64,000 bases of DNA from Verrucomicrobiaceae bacterium. Its GTDB lineage: Bacteria > Verrucomicrobiota > Verrucomicrobiia > Verrucomicrobiales > Verrucomicrobiaceae. Under the pieces are notes generated by a model, which searched no databases, was not told where the DNA came from, and worked only from the letters and a program-made list of their open reading frames with translations. Positions within the stretch are counted from its first letter, which is position 1. Every line of letters begins with the position of its first letter. The stretch lies in the NCBI GenBank assembly GCA_027490195.1, contig JAIXYN010000009.1, positions 52,088-116,087 on the forward strand, written 5' to 3'. The position numbers and the translations under genes were made by a program. Of the stretch, positions 51,243-59,344 are shown in pieces.

Positions 51243-52025
51243 ATGAAATACAACTACTCCGACCTTGCCAAGATGATTGACCACAGCCTCCTGCATCCCA
51301 CGATGACGGACGCGGACCTTGAAGCCGGCTGCAAACTGGCGGCGCAGTACCAGGTGGCGTCGGTTTGCATCAAGCCCTACGCCGTGAAACAGGCCGTGGA
51401 GTGGTTGCGTGGTTCAGGCGTGCTGGTGGGTTGCGTGATTGGTTTCCCCCACGGGAACAGCTCCACGGAATCGAAACGCTACGAGACGGAACTGGCCTGC
51501 AAAGACGGCGCGAACGAGATCGACATGGTCGTCAACCTCGGCAAGGCGTTGGGGAGCGACTGGGATTACGTGGAGGCCGATGTTAAAGCGGTTTGTGATG
51601 AAGCGCACAAGCATGGCGCGAAGGTGAAAGTCATTTTCGAAAACGATTACCTTACCAATGGTGGCGCAGGACTCAGCAGCGATGATTTCAAGCGCAAGCT
51701 CTGCGAAATCTGTGAACGTGCCGGGGCTGACTGGGTGAAGACGAGCACGGGTTACGGCTTCGTGAAGCAGGCCGATGGGAGCTACAATTACAAAGGAGCA
51801 ACAGAACATGATCTGGCACTCATGCGCGCCAGCTGCAGTCCCAAAGTGCAGGTGAAAGCGGCGGGTGGGGTGCGGGATCTAGACGGTCTCATCAAAGTGC
51901 GTGACCTCGGCGGATCACGCTGCGGTGCCACGGCCACGGCGGCCATGATGGACGAGTACCGAAAGCGTGAAGCTGCGGGCACGCTGGAAGGTTCGGGTGG
52001 GAAGATCGGCTCGGGGGGGTATTGA
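51243..52025 (+). CDS. deoC: Deoxyribose-phosphate aldolase
   Basis: DeoC splits 2-deoxyribose-5-phosphate into acetaldehyde and glyceraldehyde-3-phosphate in deoxynucleoside breakdown. The 260-residue protein shows the family start LAKMIDHSLLHPTMTDADL, CIKPYAVKQAVEWL, GFPHGNSSTESKRYE and the Schiff-base Lys in DWVKTSTGYG. A second catalytic Lys is in VQVKAAGGVRDLDG. ATG 51243 gives the family N-terminus but has no Shine-Dalgarno sequence, because the palindrome occupies the preceding 38 bases; a TTG at 51228 is also possible. Regulation by the divergent GntR protein is very likely. Confidence 0.93.
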   Translation: MKYNYSDLAKMIDHSLLHPTMTDADLEAGCKLAAQYQVASVCIKPYAVKQAVEWLRGSGVLVGCVIGFPHGNSSTESKRYETELACKDGANEIDMVVNLGKALGSDWDYVEADVKAVCDEAHKHGAKVKVIFENDYLTNGGAGLSSDDFKRKLCEICERAGADWVKTSTGYGFVKQADGSYNYKGATEHDLALMRASCSPKVQVKAAGGVRDLDGLIKVRDLGGSRCGATATAAMMDEYRKREAAGTLEGSGGKIGSGGY

Positions 52026-52114
52026 TGGCAGGCAGCCTTTCTGTTGGCTGATCCTGCTGGTTGCTTTTCTTGTGGTCAGAACATGCCATCTCACGGCGTT
52101 TTCAAACTACCGCA

Positions 52115-55072
52115 ATGATACGCCACGCTCTCCTTTTCTGCCTTGCCCTGCCCGCCACTGGATTCGCTGTCGATTTCAACCGCGACGTGCGACCGGTGCT
52201 GGCGCAGCATTGTTTCAAATGCCACGGCATGGATGACGAGGGGCGCAAAGGCAAGCTGCGGTTGGATCTGCGTGATTCGGCCATTGGTAAAGGCAAGTCA
52301 GGTGAACTCGCCGTTGTGCCGGGAAAGCCGGATTCGAGCGAGGTCATCAAGCGTGTCTTTTCGACGGATGAGGATGAAGTCATGCCGCCGCCGCACACGA
52401 AGTCGGTGCTGCCGGAGAGTGCAAAAAACATTTTGAAGCTGTGGATTGCAGAAGGAGCACCCTACGAGGCGCATTGGGCGTACGTGCCGCCGAAGCAGGC
52501 ACCACTTCCGCAGTCGGGCGTGCATCCCATCGATGTCTTCATTCAAGATCGGCTGAAGAAGGAGGGCTTGCAGCCCTCGGCGGAGGCGGATCGCTTCACA
52601 CTGGTGCGGCGTGTTTTTCTGGATCTCACAGGCCTGCCGCCGACATCTGCGGAGGCGGATGCGTTTGTGAATGACAAGGCGCCGGATGCCTATGACAAGC
52701 TGGTGGACTCCCTTCTGGCTTCCAAGCAGTATGGCGAGCGCTGGGCGCGCCGCTGGCTGGATCTCGCCCGTTATGCGGACACGAACGGCTTTGAGAAAGA
52801 CCGCCCTCGGCAGATCTGGCCCTACCGTGACTGGGTGGTACGTGCGCTGAACGCTGACATGCCCTTTGATCAATTCAGCATCAAACAGCTCGCCGGCGAC
52901 ATGCTGCCGAAGCCGACACCGGAAGACCTCATCGCGACCGGTTTTCATCGCAACACGATGCTGAACGAGGAGGGGGGGATTGATCCGAACGAGTACCGCT
53001 TCTACGCTATGGTGGATCGTGTTGGTGTGACTGGCACGACGTGGATGGGCCTGACGATGAACTGCTGCCAGTGCCACACGCACAAGTATGACCCCATCCT
53101 GCATACGGATTATTATCGTACGATGGCATTGCTGAACAATGCGAACGAGCCCACCTACTTCATTCCGACCCCGGAAGTGGTGGCACAGCAAAAAGCGCAG
53201 GTGGCCAAGATTGCCAAACTGGAAGCCGACCTGCCTGCAAAGTTTCCCGGGGGTAAAGCTGCCATGGAAAGCCGTTTCGCAGGTTGGATTGAGGGTGAAT
53301 CACACCGGGCTTCGAAATGGGAAGTGATTCGTCCCACGGGCATGAAGACCACCATGCCGCATCTGGAACTGCAGGCGGATGGCTTCATCCTTGGCAGCGG
53401 TGACATCTCCAAGAGCGATGTCTATGATCTCAGCTTCAAGGCACCGATCAAAGGTGTACGCGCCCTGCGCATCGAGGTAAGTTCACATTCCAGCCTTCCG
53501 AACGATGGCCCCGGACTCACCAACTACGAAGGACCGCTCGGTGGTTTCTTCATGAGCGAGTTGCAGGCTTCGCAGGCCGGTCAGCGCGTCAAGATTGCGC
53601 GGGCTGAGGACACCAATGATGACGAAGACGACCGCATCAACGACGCCGCTGCCAGCAATCCCAAAGCCAAGGCGAAAGCCGCCGCGAAAAAGAAGAACAA
53701 TGCCAGCGCCACGCTGGATGGCGAGATGTCCAGCGGCTGGCAGGTGCTGGGCGGTTACGGCGTGCAGCATGCGGCGGTGTTTCATTTTGACCAGCCGGTG
53801 GATCTCACAAACGGCTTGGATTTGAAGATGCTGTTTGAAAAGCACTTTGCCTGCCCGCTTGGTCACTTCCGCGTTTCCGTGACGACCAGTGATCATGCTG
53901 AAGCGACGGGGCTGCCGGCGGAAGTCGAGGAGGCGCTGGCCAGCGGAGACAAATCCATGCACGAAATGTTGCTGAGGAGCTTTCTTGAGAACGCGCCAGA
54001 AATGGAGAAGGCCGCCAAGCCCTTGCTAATCGCTCGCAAAACGCCGCCACGCGGCCAGGCCACACTGGTGATGGATGAACGTCCCGCGAGCAATCCGCGC
54101 ATCACGCATCGCTATCATCGCGGCGAGTACCTGCAGCCAAAGGAGGAGGTCACACCCGGTGTTCCCGCGTTCCTGCCTGCATTGCCCAAGGATGCACCCG
54201 CAAACCGGCTCTCGTTTGCTAAGTGGCTGTTTGCCCCCGAAAATCCGCTCACGGCGCGTGTGACGGTGAACCGCCAGTGGCAGGCGTTCTTTGGGCGCGG
54301 CATCGTTAAGTCGCTCGAGGACTTCGGTTATCAGAGTGATCCGCCGTCGCATCCCGAGTTGCTCGACTGGCTTGCCGTCGAGTTTGTGAACCAGGGCTGG
54401 TCGATGAAGAAGCTGCACCGACTGATTGTGACGAGCGCCACCTACAAGCAGAGCAGCCGCATCACGCCCGAGCTCGCTCAAAAGGATACGGAAAACATTT
54501 TGCTCGGGCGCGGTGCGCGGTTCCGGCTCGATGCCGAAGTCATTCGTGATTCCGCGCTGAAAGCTGCTGGGGTTTTGTCGCCGAAGATGGGTGGTCCTGG
54601 GGTCTATCCGCCGCAGCCAGCCAGCGTCACCTCCGAAGGCACCTACGGCAAAGTGGAATGGAAGACCAGCGAGGGAGAGGATCACTATCGCCGCAGCCTG
54701 TATACTTTCACCAAGCGCACCGCACCATTTGCGATGGCCACCACTTTCGATGCACCCACGGGTGAGTCCTGTCTGGCCAAACGCGAGGTGTCGAACAGCC
54801 CGCTGCAAGCCCTCACACTGCTCAATGACCAGATGTTCATGGAAGCGGCGCAGGCGATGGCGAAGCAGGTGATTGCCGAATCAAAGACGGACGAGGAGCG
54901 TCTGCAAAACATCTTCCGCCGGGTCGCGACACGACCTGCTGCACCCGACGAACTGGCGATGCTCAAAGCTTTCCTGCAAAAGCAGCGGGACAAAAAAGTC
55001 GAGGGCGAGGCCCTCTGGACCGACGTGAGCCGCGCTGCACTGAACTTCGACGAAGCCATCACGCATCCATAA
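52115..55072 (+). CDS. Exported PSCyt1-DUF1549-DUF1553 protein
   Basis: A 985-residue exported protein typical of planctomycetes and verrucomicrobia. The signal peptide (MIRHALLFCLALPATGFA) is followed by a PSCyt1 haem motif CFKCH (33-37) with VMPPPHTKSVL. DUF1549 contains FIQDRLKKEGLQPSAEADRF, RRVFLDLTGLPPT and RYADTNGFEKDRPR. A middle region includes an Ala/Lys-rich stretch (about 515-530). DUF1553 at the end has NPLTARVTVNRQWQAFFGRG, LLDWLAVEFVNQGWSMKKLHRLIV and RAPFAMATTFDAP-like features. Its partner is normally a DUF1501 protein directly downstream; here two other genes intervene. Confidence 0.92.
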   Translation: MIRHALLFCLALPATGFAVDFNRDVRPVLAQHCFKCHGMDDEGRKGKLRLDLRDSAIGKGKSGELAVVPGKPDSSEVIKRVFSTDEDEVMPPPHTKSVLPESAKNILKLWIAEGAPYEAHWAYVPPKQAPLPQSGVHPIDVFIQDRLKKEGLQPSAEADRFTLVRRVFLDLTGLPPTSAEADAFVNDKAPDAYDKLVDSLLASKQYGERWARRWLDLARYADTNGFEKDRPRQIWPYRDWVVRALNADMPFDQFSIKQLAGDMLPKPTPEDLIATGFHRNTMLNEEGGIDPNEYRFYAMVDRVGVTGTTWMGLTMNCCQCHTHKYDPILHTDYYRTMALLNNANEPTYFIPTPEVVAQQKAQVAKIAKLEADLPAKFPGGKAAMESRFAGWIEGESHRASKWEVIRPTGMKTTMPHLELQADGFILGSGDISKSDVYDLSFKAPIKGVRALRIEVSSHSSLPNDGPGLTNYEGPLGGFFMSELQASQAGQRVKIARAEDTNDDEDDRINDAAASNPKAKAKAAAKKKNNASATLDGEMSSGWQVLGGYGVQHAAVFHFDQPVDLTNGLDLKMLFEKHFACPLGHFRVSVTTSDHAEATGLPAEVEEALASGDKSMHEMLLRSFLENAPEMEKAAKPLLIARKTPPRGQATLVMDERPASNPRITHRYHRGEYLQPKEEVTPGVPAFLPALPKDAPANRLSFAKWLFAPENPLTARVTVNRQWQAFFGRGIVKSLEDFGYQSDPPSHPELLDWLAVEFVNQGWSMKKLHRLIVTSATYKQSSRITPELAQKDTENILLGRGARFRLDAEVIRDSALKAAGVLSPKMGGPGVYPPQPASVTSEGTYGKVEWKTSEGEDHYRRSLYTFTKRTAPFAMATTFDAPTGESCLAKREVSNSPLQALTLLNDQMFMEAAQAMAKQVIAESKTDEERLQNIFRRVATRPAAPDELAMLKAFLQKQRDKKVEGEALWTDVSRAALNFDEAITHP

Positions 55073-55453
55073 ATGTCTTCCCAAGATTACCAAACATCCT
55101 TCAACAACTGGCTCGATAATGCTCTTAGCCAGGAGATTCCGAGTGAAGTCGTTGCCTTTGCTTTCAATTTGTCTGAACCTTGGTCTGTCGAGGTGGTTGG
55201 AACAGATCGTTTTGATGACGATGATCCGGATTGGGCATGCAGTGAGATCTTTCGACCGGAACAGGAAGGCTTTAAAATGATCGGTTCTTCCGAAAATACA
55301 GGCTGGGAGCAACTTTTCGATCTCGCACGAAATAGCTTGGTCAACTATCTGAAAAGGCCTTCTGCTGGTTCCTCTATTCTTCGCGATTCACAGGCGGTGG
55401 GATTAGGATTCGTAGACGGCGATTTGGAGATTGTGTGCAAACAGGAGTTCTGA
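55073..55453 (+). CDS. Orphan 126-residue protein inserted after the DUF1553 gene
   Basis: A 126-residue acidic protein (FNNWLDNALSQEIPSEVVAFAFNLSEPWSVEVVG, DRFDDDDPDWACSEIF) without signal peptide or known motif. Its ATG follows the DUF1553 stop with no gap. The gene is more AT-rich than the large exported genes around it. The acidic, Trp-rich cytoplasmic look recalls SUKH/Imm-type immunity proteins, but no specific family can be named. It separates DUF1553 from its usual DUF1501 neighbour. Confidence 0.65.
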   Translation: MSSQDYQTSFNNWLDNALSQEIPSEVVAFAFNLSEPWSVEVVGTDRFDDDDPDWACSEIFRPEQEGFKMIGSSENTGWEQLFDLARNSLVNYLKRPSAGSSILRDSQAVGLGFVDGDLEIVCKQEF

Positions 55454-55455
55454 CA

Positions 55456-55540
55456 AATCATGAACACTTCCAACATCACCTGTCGTCCCCTCTTCCAAGA
55501 CTACGCCGTCGGCACGGGTAGGAATATAGATTGCCTTTAA
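55456..55540 (+). pseudogene. Broken 5' end of a DUF1501 gene (direct repeat of 56633-56700)
   Basis: From ATG 55460 the frame reads MNTSNITCRPLFQDYAVGTG, then RNIDCL and a stop at 55540. The DNA matches the start of the intact DUF1501 gene over about 65 bases, with about nine differences. The twin-arginine pair RR has become CR. Similarity ends at about 55522, where the flank of the nuclease gene begins. It is a decayed fragment. Confidence 0.85.
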
Positions 55541-55542
55541 AC

Positions 55543-56634
55543 ATGCCTAAACGCAGATCATCCACCAAACCATCTTCGCAGGCCGCTCCTGCGAAACACG
55601 GGACACCTGCAAAGACTGCCCGGATGTCCACGGTCATGCCACGCCAGCGCTTCTTTGACGACGTGAGTTCGATTTTGCGGCAGGCCAGACAGAAAACGTA
55701 TGCTGCGGTGAATTTCATCATGGTGGAAGCCTATTGGAATATCGGCCGACGCATCGTTGAGGAAGAACAAGGCGGCGGCCATCGGGCGGATTACGGCACA
55801 TTTTTGATTCGAGACCTGTCTCGGCAACTGGGCGATGAATTTGGCAGGGGACTCTCTATTGCGAACCTCAAAAACTTCCGCCAGTTTTATCTGACATTTC
55901 CAAAACTTGGAAAAAGCTACGCACTGCGTAGCGAATTGACATGGACACACTATCGTCTCGTCATGCGCGTTGAGAATGAAGCTGCGCGCGACTACTACAT
56001 CCAAGAGGCTGCGGACCACGCCTGGAGCAGCCGCGAATTGGAGCGGCACATCACTTCTTTGAGCTACGAGCGTCTTTTGAAGGCTCCGAAGCCACGAAAG
56101 GCCAGAGAACCGTCGGCTGCGCCCTCACCACAGGATTTGATCAAAGATCCCTATGTCCTGGAATTTCTTGGGCTTCCAGAGCCGGGTGGTCGTGACGAAC
56201 GAGGTCTGGAAAATGCCATTGTGAACCGCCTTCGTGACTTCCTGATGGAGATGGGACGTGGGTTCTCTTTCGTGGCCCGCCAGATGCGTGTGAGTACGGA
56301 GACGGGGCATTTCCATATTGATCTCGTATTCTACAACTACCTCCTCAAGTGTTTCGTTCTGATCGATCTCAAGGCGCGCAAGCTCAAGCATGAAGACATC
56401 GGCCAGATGGACATGTATGTGCGCCTGTTTGATGATCTGAAGCGCGGGATGGATGACAATCCCACGCTCGGTATCATCCTCTGCTCCGACAAAGACGACA
56501 CAATTGTGCGGTACTCAGTGCTGAGTGAAAGCAAGCAGCTTTTCGCTTCGAAATATCGCCTCATTTTACCGAGCGAGGATGAGCTGAGAGCTGAACTGGA
56601 GCGGCGACACATCCTCCAATCCCCATCTTCATAA
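55543..56634 (+). CDS. DUF1016/YhcG-type PDDEXK nuclease
   Basis: A 363-residue protein. Residues about 40-180 are the DUF1016 N-terminal domain (ARQKTYAAVNFIMVEAYWNIGRRIVEEEQ, FGRGLSIANLKNFRQFYL, LTWTHYRLVMRVENEAARDYYIQEA). The C-terminal PDDEXK nuclease domain has VLEFLGL, ENAIVNRLRDFLMEMGRGFSFVARQ, and the catalytic D and DxK in HFHIDLVFYNYLLKCFVLIDLK, then GQMDMYVRLFDD. Relatives are solitary, widely spread genes thought to act on mobile or damaged DNA. ATG 55543 was chosen; a TTG 12 bases upstream is also open. It lies between a broken and an intact DUF1501 start. Confidence 0.9.
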   Translation: MPKRRSSTKPSSQAAPAKHGTPAKTARMSTVMPRQRFFDDVSSILRQARQKTYAAVNFIMVEAYWNIGRRIVEEEQGGGHRADYGTFLIRDLSRQLGDEFGRGLSIANLKNFRQFYLTFPKLGKSYALRSELTWTHYRLVMRVENEAARDYYIQEAADHAWSSRELERHITSLSYERLLKAPKPRKAREPSAAPSPQDLIKDPYVLEFLGLPEPGGRDERGLENAIVNRLRDFLMEMGRGFSFVARQMRVSTETGHFHIDLVFYNYLLKCFVLIDLKARKLKHEDIGQMDMYVRLFDDLKRGMDDNPTLGIILCSDKDDTIVRYSVLSESKQLFASKYRLILPSEDELRAELERRHILQSPSS

Positions 56635-56700
56635 TCATGAACACTTCCAACATCACCCGTCGTCACTTCTTCCAGGATTGCGCCGTCGGCACAGGCAAGA
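56633..56700 (+). repeat. Second copy of the direct repeat flanking the nuclease gene
   Basis: This is the start of the intact DUF1501 gene, matching 55456-55522. The two copies bracket about 1.1 kb that contains only the DUF1016 gene. The identical core is AATCATGAACACTTCC plus AACATCACC. Confidence 0.85.
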
Positions 56701-58049
56701 TCGCGCTGGCATCGCTGCTGGCGGAGTCAGCCTATGGCGTGACGCAGAGTCCGAACGTCGCTGCCGCGACGCATTTTCCGCCGAAGGCCAAAGCGGTCAT
56801 CCACATGTTCATGGCGGGTGCGCCGTCGCAGCTTGAGCTGTTCGACAACAAACCCATGCTCACAAAGTACGAAGGCAAGCCTCTGCCGCCTTCGATCATC
56901 GGGGGGCAGCGTTATGCGTTCATCCGGCCAGACGCGGCGGTGCTGGGGCCTCGCTACAAGTTTGCCAAACATGGGCAGTGTGGTGCGGAGCTTTCCGAGA
57001 TGCTGCCACACCTAGCCTCGGTGGTGGACGACATCGCCATCGTGAAATCCTGCCGCACGACGCAGTTCAACCACGCGCCGGCACAGATTTACATGAATAC
57101 GGGCTTCTCCCAGCCGGGGCGGCCCAGCATGGGCTCGTGGATCACGTATGGTCTCGGTGCCGAGACGCGGGATCTGCCGTCCTTTGTGGTGATGAGCACC
57201 GGCAGCGGCATCAGCGGAGGTGCGGCCTGCTGGAGCAGCGGCTTTTTGCCCAGCGTGTATTCCGGCACGCGCTTCCGCAACACGGGCGATCCCATCTTGA
57301 ATGTGAGCACGCCGCAGGGCATCGAGGCGGGCACGCAGCGCGACACAATTGAACTCATCAACGCGATGAACCAGCGCCGCCTCAAGCTGGATGGCGACAG
57401 CGAAACGGGCACGCGCATTGCGAACTACGAGATGGCCTACCGCCTGCAAAGCTCCGCGCCGGAGCTTATGGATCTGACCAAGGAAGATGAGGCCACGCTA
57501 AAAATGTACGGCTGCGATCCAAAGGTGCCGTCCTTCGCCCGCGCCTGCCTGTTGGCTCGTCGCATGGTCGAGCGCGGCGTACGCTTCATCAACATCTACA
57601 ACGAAGGCTGGGACGCGCACAGCGATGTGGCGGGCAATGTGAAGAAGAACTGCGGCATCACGGATCAGGCCAGCGCCGCTCTGATCAAAGACCTCAAGCA
57701 ACGCGGCCTGCTTGACAGCACGCTCGTCGTCTGGGGTGGTGAATTCGGGCGCACGCCGATGGTGGAGGCCAGTGTCTCACTCGGGCGCAGCTTGGGACGC
57801 GATCATCATCCGCAGGCATTCACCATGTGGATGGCCGGCGGAGGTATCAAAGGCGGTGTCACCCTCGGTGCGACGGATGAGATGGGCTTCAACATCATTG
57901 AGGACGAGACACACGTGGCTGACCTGCAGGCGACAATCCTGCACTGCCTGGGCATTGACCACGAACGTCTCACCTTCAGCAAAGCGGGGCTCGACTTCAA
58001 GCTGACAGGCGTGGAGCCGTGTCATGTGATCAAACAGATTCTGGCATGA
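56637..58049 (+). CDS. DUF1501 protein with Tat signal
   Basis: A 470-residue exported protein. The N-terminus SNITRRHFFQDCAVGTGKIAL is a twin-arginine signal. The body is DUF1501 (sulfatase/phosphatase-like fold): KAVIHMFMAGAPSQLELFDNKP, IAIVKSCRTTQFNHAPAQIYMNTG, GCDPKVPSFARACLLARRMVERGVRFI, LVVWGGEFGRTPMVE, GRDHHPQAFTMWMAGGG. It is the usual companion of DUF1549/DUF1553 proteins, here 1.6 kb away because of inserted genes. It overlaps the following gene by 4 bases. Activity unknown. Confidence 0.92.
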   Translation: MNTSNITRRHFFQDCAVGTGKIALASLLAESAYGVTQSPNVAAATHFPPKAKAVIHMFMAGAPSQLELFDNKPMLTKYEGKPLPPSIIGGQRYAFIRPDAAVLGPRYKFAKHGQCGAELSEMLPHLASVVDDIAIVKSCRTTQFNHAPAQIYMNTGFSQPGRPSMGSWITYGLGAETRDLPSFVVMSTGSGISGGAACWSSGFLPSVYSGTRFRNTGDPILNVSTPQGIEAGTQRDTIELINAMNQRRLKLDGDSETGTRIANYEMAYRLQSSAPELMDLTKEDEATLKMYGCDPKVPSFARACLLARRMVERGVRFINIYNEGWDAHSDVAGNVKKNCGITDQASAALIKDLKQRGLLDSTLVVWGGEFGRTPMVEASVSLGRSLGRDHHPQAFTMWMAGGGIKGGVTLGATDEMGFNIIEDETHVADLQATILHCLGIDHERLTFSKAGLDFKLTGVEPCHVIKQILA

Positions 58050-58489
58050 TCCCCGCCACCATCGTTCAGGGGCATCGCGTGGCCTCCGGCTTGAATGGCA
58101 ATCCGCGTTTTCCAGGTGGCACGCTTCGCATGCAGTTGCCATTCTTCGCGGAGCTGGGATTCGATCTGAGCGCGTTTTATCCCGGCACGCTGAACGTGAG
58201 CATTGCACCGCTGAGTTATCGTGTGGTGCAGCCCCGGCATACGTTCCGGGCGCTGAAGTGGCATCCTGAAGATCCGGCGGAGGATTTTTCGTTCTTTGAT
58301 GTCACCGTGCGTCGCGATGGCGCTGCACCGGTTAGCGGTTGGATTTACCACCCGCATCCTGACACGAAGCCGGTGCATTTTCAGAAGCCGGACGTGCTGG
58401 AACTCCTGCTGCCGTGGACGGAGGGGTTGAGGTATGGGACGAAAATCACGCTGGAAGTCCCTGTGCAGCAGATGATGATCGAAGCATGA
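58046..58489 (+). CDS. Riboflavin-kinase-like (RibK, archaeal type) small protein
   Basis: A 147-residue protein of unknown function. Its features follow the order of the archaeal CTP-dependent riboflavin kinase (DUF120/PF01982): VASGLNG near the start, FFAELGFDLSAFYPGTLNVSI (core YPGTLNV at 45-51), then a beta-rich middle with YHPHP, then DVLELLLPWTEGLRYGTKITLEV (116-138), which parallels the DVLEIIAP...LGLKDGDEVEVEV end. The similarity was judged by eye and spans the whole length. It overlaps both neighbours by 4 bases, so it is part of the DUF1501-esterase transcript. A cradle-loop-barrel protein with another role is the main alternative. Confidence 0.6.
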   Translation: MIPATIVQGHRVASGLNGNPRFPGGTLRMQLPFFAELGFDLSAFYPGTLNVSIAPLSYRVVQPRHTFRALKWHPEDPAEDFSFFDVTVRRDGAAPVSGWIYHPHPDTKPVHFQKPDVLELLLPWTEGLRYGTKITLEVPVQQMMIEA

Positions 58490-59328
58490 TGAAGTTCATT
58501 TGCTCCCTGATTTTACTCACTTCTGCGGCACTGGCGGACACTCAGACCGACATCGAATATGCCAAAGTGGGGGAGACTTCGCTCATGCTGGATCTGCATC
58601 GGCCGCAGGGGGAGAATCCACCGCTGATCGTGTATGTGCATGGCGGTGGGTGGCGGGCGGGATCCAAGGAGGATGTGCCGATCGCCGACTTGTACGACAA
58701 GGGTTTTGCGATCGCGAGCGTGGACTACCGTCTGTCCACTCAGGCGGTGTTTCCCGCGCAGGTGCATGACATCAAGGCGGCCATCCGTTTTCTGCGGGCC
58801 AAAGCGGGTGAGTTTCACCTCAACGCCAGCAAGATCGCCATCATCGGCTCCTCAGCCGGCGGTCATCTGGCGGGGCTTGTTGGGGTGAGCAATGGGAACC
58901 AAGAGCTCGAAGGCAAAGTAGGGGAGCATCTGGATCAAAGCAGCGATGTGCAGGTCATCGTGAGCTTTTTCGGTGCGTCGAATCTGGAAACGATTCTCTC
59001 CCAGAGCACTCCGAAGGGCCGCGATTTCCGCATTCCAGCGCTGAAGTTGCTGCTGGGTGATACGCCGGATAAAAAGCCTGAACTGGCGAAGCTGGCGAGT
59101 CCTGTGACGCATCTGGACAAGAATGATCCGCCACTGCTGCTGATTCATGGCGATGCCGATCCGCAGATGCCGCCGGAGCAGTCGCAGGAACTGGCCAAAG
59201 CTTATCAGGCTCTGGGCCTGCCGGTGACTTTGATCATGCTGCCCGGCAGCCTGCATCGTGGCTCGGAGTTTTATGATGAGGAGCGCACCGCCCTCGTTGC
59301 CAAGTTCCTCGACAAGGTGCTGCGTTGA
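58486..59328 (+). CDS. Exported alpha/beta-hydrolase esterase (BD-FAE-like)
   Basis: A 280-residue protein with a signal peptide (MMKFICSLILLTSAALA). It has the HSL/BD-FAE motifs: oxyanion HGGGW (52-56), nucleophile S123 in GSSAGGHLAG, the acid in LIHGDADPQMPPEQS and His in LPGSLHRGSEF. Relatives deacylate or hydrolyse polysaccharide esters such as feruloyl or acetyl groups. It overlaps the preceding gene by ATGA and ends 16 bases before pdxA. Export together with the DUF1501/1553 proteins suggests work on extracellular polymers. Confidence 0.87.
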   Translation: MMKFICSLILLTSAALADTQTDIEYAKVGETSLMLDLHRPQGENPPLIVYVHGGGWRAGSKEDVPIADLYDKGFAIASVDYRLSTQAVFPAQVHDIKAAIRFLRAKAGEFHLNASKIAIIGSSAGGHLAGLVGVSNGNQELEGKVGEHLDQSSDVQVIVSFFGASNLETILSQSTPKGRDFRIPALKLLLGDTPDKKPELAKLASPVTHLDKNDPPLLLIHGDADPQMPPEQSQELAKAYQALGLPVTLIMLPGSLHRGSEFYDEERTALVAKFLDKVLR

Positions 59329-59344
59329 GTCAGAGTGCCGGTTC

